The notes under the pieces were generated by a model. It was not told the origin of the DNA, searched no databases, and was given only the letters and a program-made list of their open reading frames with translations. The translations under genes were made by a program, and so were the position numbers. A DNA stretch of 64,000 bases from the NCBI GenBank assembly GCA_036009045.1, contig DASYML010000035.1, positions 1-64,000 of the forward strand, read 5' to 3'. Below are positions 62,143 through 64,000 of the stretch, one piece after another. Origin of the DNA: DASYML01 sp036009045. GTDB taxonomy: Bacteria; Acidobacteriota; Blastocatellia; Pyrinomonadales; Pyrinomonadaceae. Within the stretch, counting starts at the first letter, position 1. The number at the start of each line of letters is the position of its first letter.

Positions 62143-64000
62143 ATGAGCAAACATGTTCCCCCCGATTCCGACGATGTAGTGATTGATATTGGTCCTATGC
62201 AACGCAATCGCCATCCCTGGCGATGGGTGCTGGGGGCTGCGGTCCTTGTAGTCTTTGCGCTCTTTCGCTCGCTCTCGATCTATCTTTCCGCGTTGTGGTT
62301 CGACTCGCTGGGCTACGCGTCCGTCTACTGGTACATGTTCCGTCTCAAGCTGATTCTTTTTATCGGCTTCGCTCTCCTGACGTTTCTCATCCTGCGCGGG
62401 GCCTTCTGGCTGCTCGAACGCGCGCTCGTTTCTTACGCGCTCGAACGCCGCGTCGTGACGTTCAACAATCAGCAGTTCAACGTCTCGCCCGCGCGCATCC
62501 TGCGGCCTCTGGCGTGGGTCGTCTCAGGCGTGCTCGGGTTGATGTTCGGTCTCGGCATGATGGAAAGCTGGCGACGCTTCGCGCTCTACCTGCACCAGAT
62601 GCCGACCGCAGACCTGGACCCTATCTTTAATAAGCCCGTCGGCTTTTATCTCTTCTCGCTCCCGGTCCATCAACTGTTGAGTTGGTGGCTGACCGTGCTC
62701 GCTTTCATCATTCTGGCGGGCGCTGTCTTGTACGTGCTGGGCACGCTCTCACCGACGACTAAAAAAGCCGCCTTCACCGACGCGGCGCAAATAAAGACTC
62801 GTTACGCCGTCATCTCCTGCGCGCTCGCGGGTTATTTACTGATGCTCGCGTGGCGTTTCTATCTCTCGCGCTTTCCTTACCTGTGGGAGGACCACCAGAT
62901 ATTCACGGGCGTCAATTACACTGAAGCCAACTACGTTCTGCCCGGACTCACCATTGTCTCCATCGCGCTCATCATCGCCGCCGTCATCGCCCTCTTCAAC
63001 GCTTTCACGGAGAGACGGCTGCGATTGTTGTTGGTCGGCGTGGCGCTGCCCATCGTCGTCTATGTGGTCGCCGTCGTGCTCGTCCCCGGCTACGTGACGA
63101 GCTTTATCGTCAAGCCGAACGAACTCGGACGCGAGACTCCATACATCGAACACAACATTAATTGGACCAGGCGCGCTTTCAAGCTGGACCAGATCGAGAT
63201 GCGCGATTTCGAGGCCGACATCTCCTCGCAGGGGTTCGATCTCAACAGCAATCGCTCGACGCTCGACAACATACGGCTCTGGGACTGGCGTGCCCTTCAG
63301 GACACACTGCGCCAGATTCAGGAAATACGCACGTACTATGATTTCCCGGACGTGGATGTTGACCGCTATACGGTCGGCGGGCAGAAGCGGCAGATGATGC
63401 TCGCGGCGCGCGAGATTGATGTCAACAAGCTCCCCGAACCGTCGCGCAACTGGATTAACGAAAGGCTCATTTATACGCACGGCTACGGCGTGACGATGAA
63501 CTCCTCGAACGGCTTTGACGCCGAAGGCATGCCGCTCTTCGTGCTCTCGGACATGCCGATTAAATCGGGCGCGCCTGAGATTAAAGTGACGAGACCGGAA
63601 ATCTATTTCGGGCAGAAGACGGACACGGAAGTCTACGTCAAGACGATGGAGAAAGAGTTCAACTACCCGCAGGGCGAAGCCAACAACTACACGACTTACG
63701 AAGGGACGGGCGGCATCCCCATCGGCAATAGCCTGCGCCGCTTCACCCTCGGATGGGCGCTCGACGACTTTAAAAACCTAACCTTCTCCGACCGCATCAC
63801 CTCTGAAAGCCGCGTCCTCATCCACCGCAACATCATGGACCGGGTCCAGAGTCTCGCGCCCTTCTTCAACTACGACAACGACCCCTACCTCGTCGTCTCC
63901 GATGACGGGCGGCTCTACTGGATGATAGACGCCTTCACGGAATCCGCCTCTTATCCGTATGCGCGCCACTACAGGGCCGCTGATAATACCGTCAACTACA
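62143..64000 (+). CDS. UPF0182 family large membrane protein, 5' part
   Basis: Open to the right edge, 619 residues visible; the family is about 900-1000 long. ATG at 62143 (MSKHVPPDSD); an ATG at 62131 is in frame. Seven helices make up the first 330 residues ('LSIYLSALWFDSLGYASVYW' is a family mark). The soluble part starts with 'KPNELGRETPYIEHNINWTR' and continues to 'DDGRLYWMIDAFTESASYPY', both conserved in UPF0182. The function is unknown. Confidence 0.9.
   Translation, partial: MSKHVPPDSDDVVIDIGPMQRNRHPWRWVLGAAVLVVFALFRSLSIYLSALWFDSLGYASVYWYMFRLKLILFIGFALLTFLILRGAFWLLERALVSYALERRVVTFNNQQFNVSPARILRPLAWVVSGVLGLMFGLGMMESWRRFALYLHQMPTADLDPIFNKPVGFYLFSLPVHQLLSWWLTVLAFIILAGAVLYVLGTLSPTTKKAAFTDAAQIKTRYAVISCALAGYLLMLAWRFYLSRFPYLWEDHQIFTGVNYTEANYVLPGLTIVSIALIIAAVIALFNAFTERRLRLLLVGVALPIVVYVVAVVLVPGYVTSFIVKPNELGRETPYIEHNINWTRRAFKLDQIEMRDFEADISSQGFDLNSNRSTLDNIRLWDWRALQDTLRQIQEIRTYYDFPDVDVDRYTVGGQKRQMMLAAREIDVNKLPEPSRNWINERLIYTHGYGVTMNSSNGFDAEGMPLFVLSDMPIKSGAPEIKVTRPEIYFGQKTDTEVYVKTMEKEFNYPQGEANNYTTYEGTGGIPIGNSLRRFTLGWALDDFKNLTFSDRITSESRVLIHRNIMDRVQSLAPFFNYDNDPYLVVSDDGRLYWMIDAFTESASYPYARHYRAADNTVNY

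Overview
The window looks like chromosomal DNA from a high-G+C, Gram-negative, didermal bacterium. My best guess is the Acidobacteriota, class Blastocatellia or a close relative. The support is a complete set of KDO (lipopolysaccharide inner core) genes, lipoproteins with Asn/Ala/Thr-rich low-complexity tails, a secreted protein ending in an EF-hand-like 'DRNGNGTIDNGQELFG' module, many TTG/GTG starts, and an unusual density of intergenic hairpin repeats. There is no rRNA or ribosomal protein gene in the window, so the assignment is inference.

Layout. 0-7.4 kb: a multi-membrane protein gene is split by a 4.7-kb transposon (1068-5772). The element has multi-copy TGCACAAA ends and a 9-bp target duplication. 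It carries a SWIM-finger DDE transposase and three passenger genes: a TPR regulator with a Fis-type HTH, a divergent small secreted peptide, and an AT-rich two-TM protein. 7.4-15.4 kb: an LEA-like lipoprotein, a large hybrid histidine kinase, an AbrB-like protein, a decayed second copy of the TPR-regulator/peptide module, two orphan receiver proteins and tRNA-Gly(CCC). 15.4-25.2 kb, minus strand: a KDO/LPS-related run of kdsB, a small TM protein, pyrG, a GNAT, a Ser/Thr kinase, kdsA, a coiled-coil protein, a non-catalytic M1-peptidase-like TPR protein and kdsC. 25.7-36.3 kb: cystathionine gamma-synthase/lyase, PP2C phosphatase, a LolA-like exported protein, NfeD, proline dehydrogenase, an HD-domain protein, acyl-CoA dehydrogenase, a truncated DUF4214-like gene and an MFS_3 exporter. 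36.5-40.3 kb, minus: an amino-acid permease translationally coupled to an aminotransferase, then an SHS-type MFS carrier. 40.4-45.0 kb, plus: the complete glycine-cleavage operon gcvT-gcvH-gcvPA-gcvPB. 45.5-50.2 kb: an exported protein paired with a zinc-protease-like EF-hand protein, a thioredoxin-like ferredoxin, and an FHA-TM-trypsin-like protease. 50.4-59.3 kb, plus: a GT-C glycosyltransferase, a large secreted protein, an alkaline-phosphatase-superfamily protein and a flippase/FtsX-permease fusion, possibly one envelope system. 59.7-64 kb: an exported PepP-like aminopeptidase, a small lipoprotein and the start of a UPF0182 membrane protein.

Two things stand out. First, the divergent TPR-HTH regulator/secreted-peptide module occurs twice (one copy on the transposon, one decayed in the chromosome), each with a TGCAA-N6-TTGCA dyad between the genes. 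It could be a peptide-signalling cassette. Second, intergenic spaces hold at least five families of fold-back repeats. The most striking are hairpins whose arms are built from 7- or 8-nt tandem units that differ from site to site while the two arms of each hairpin stay complementary. Several of these supply the stop codon or ribosome-binding site of the adjoining gene.
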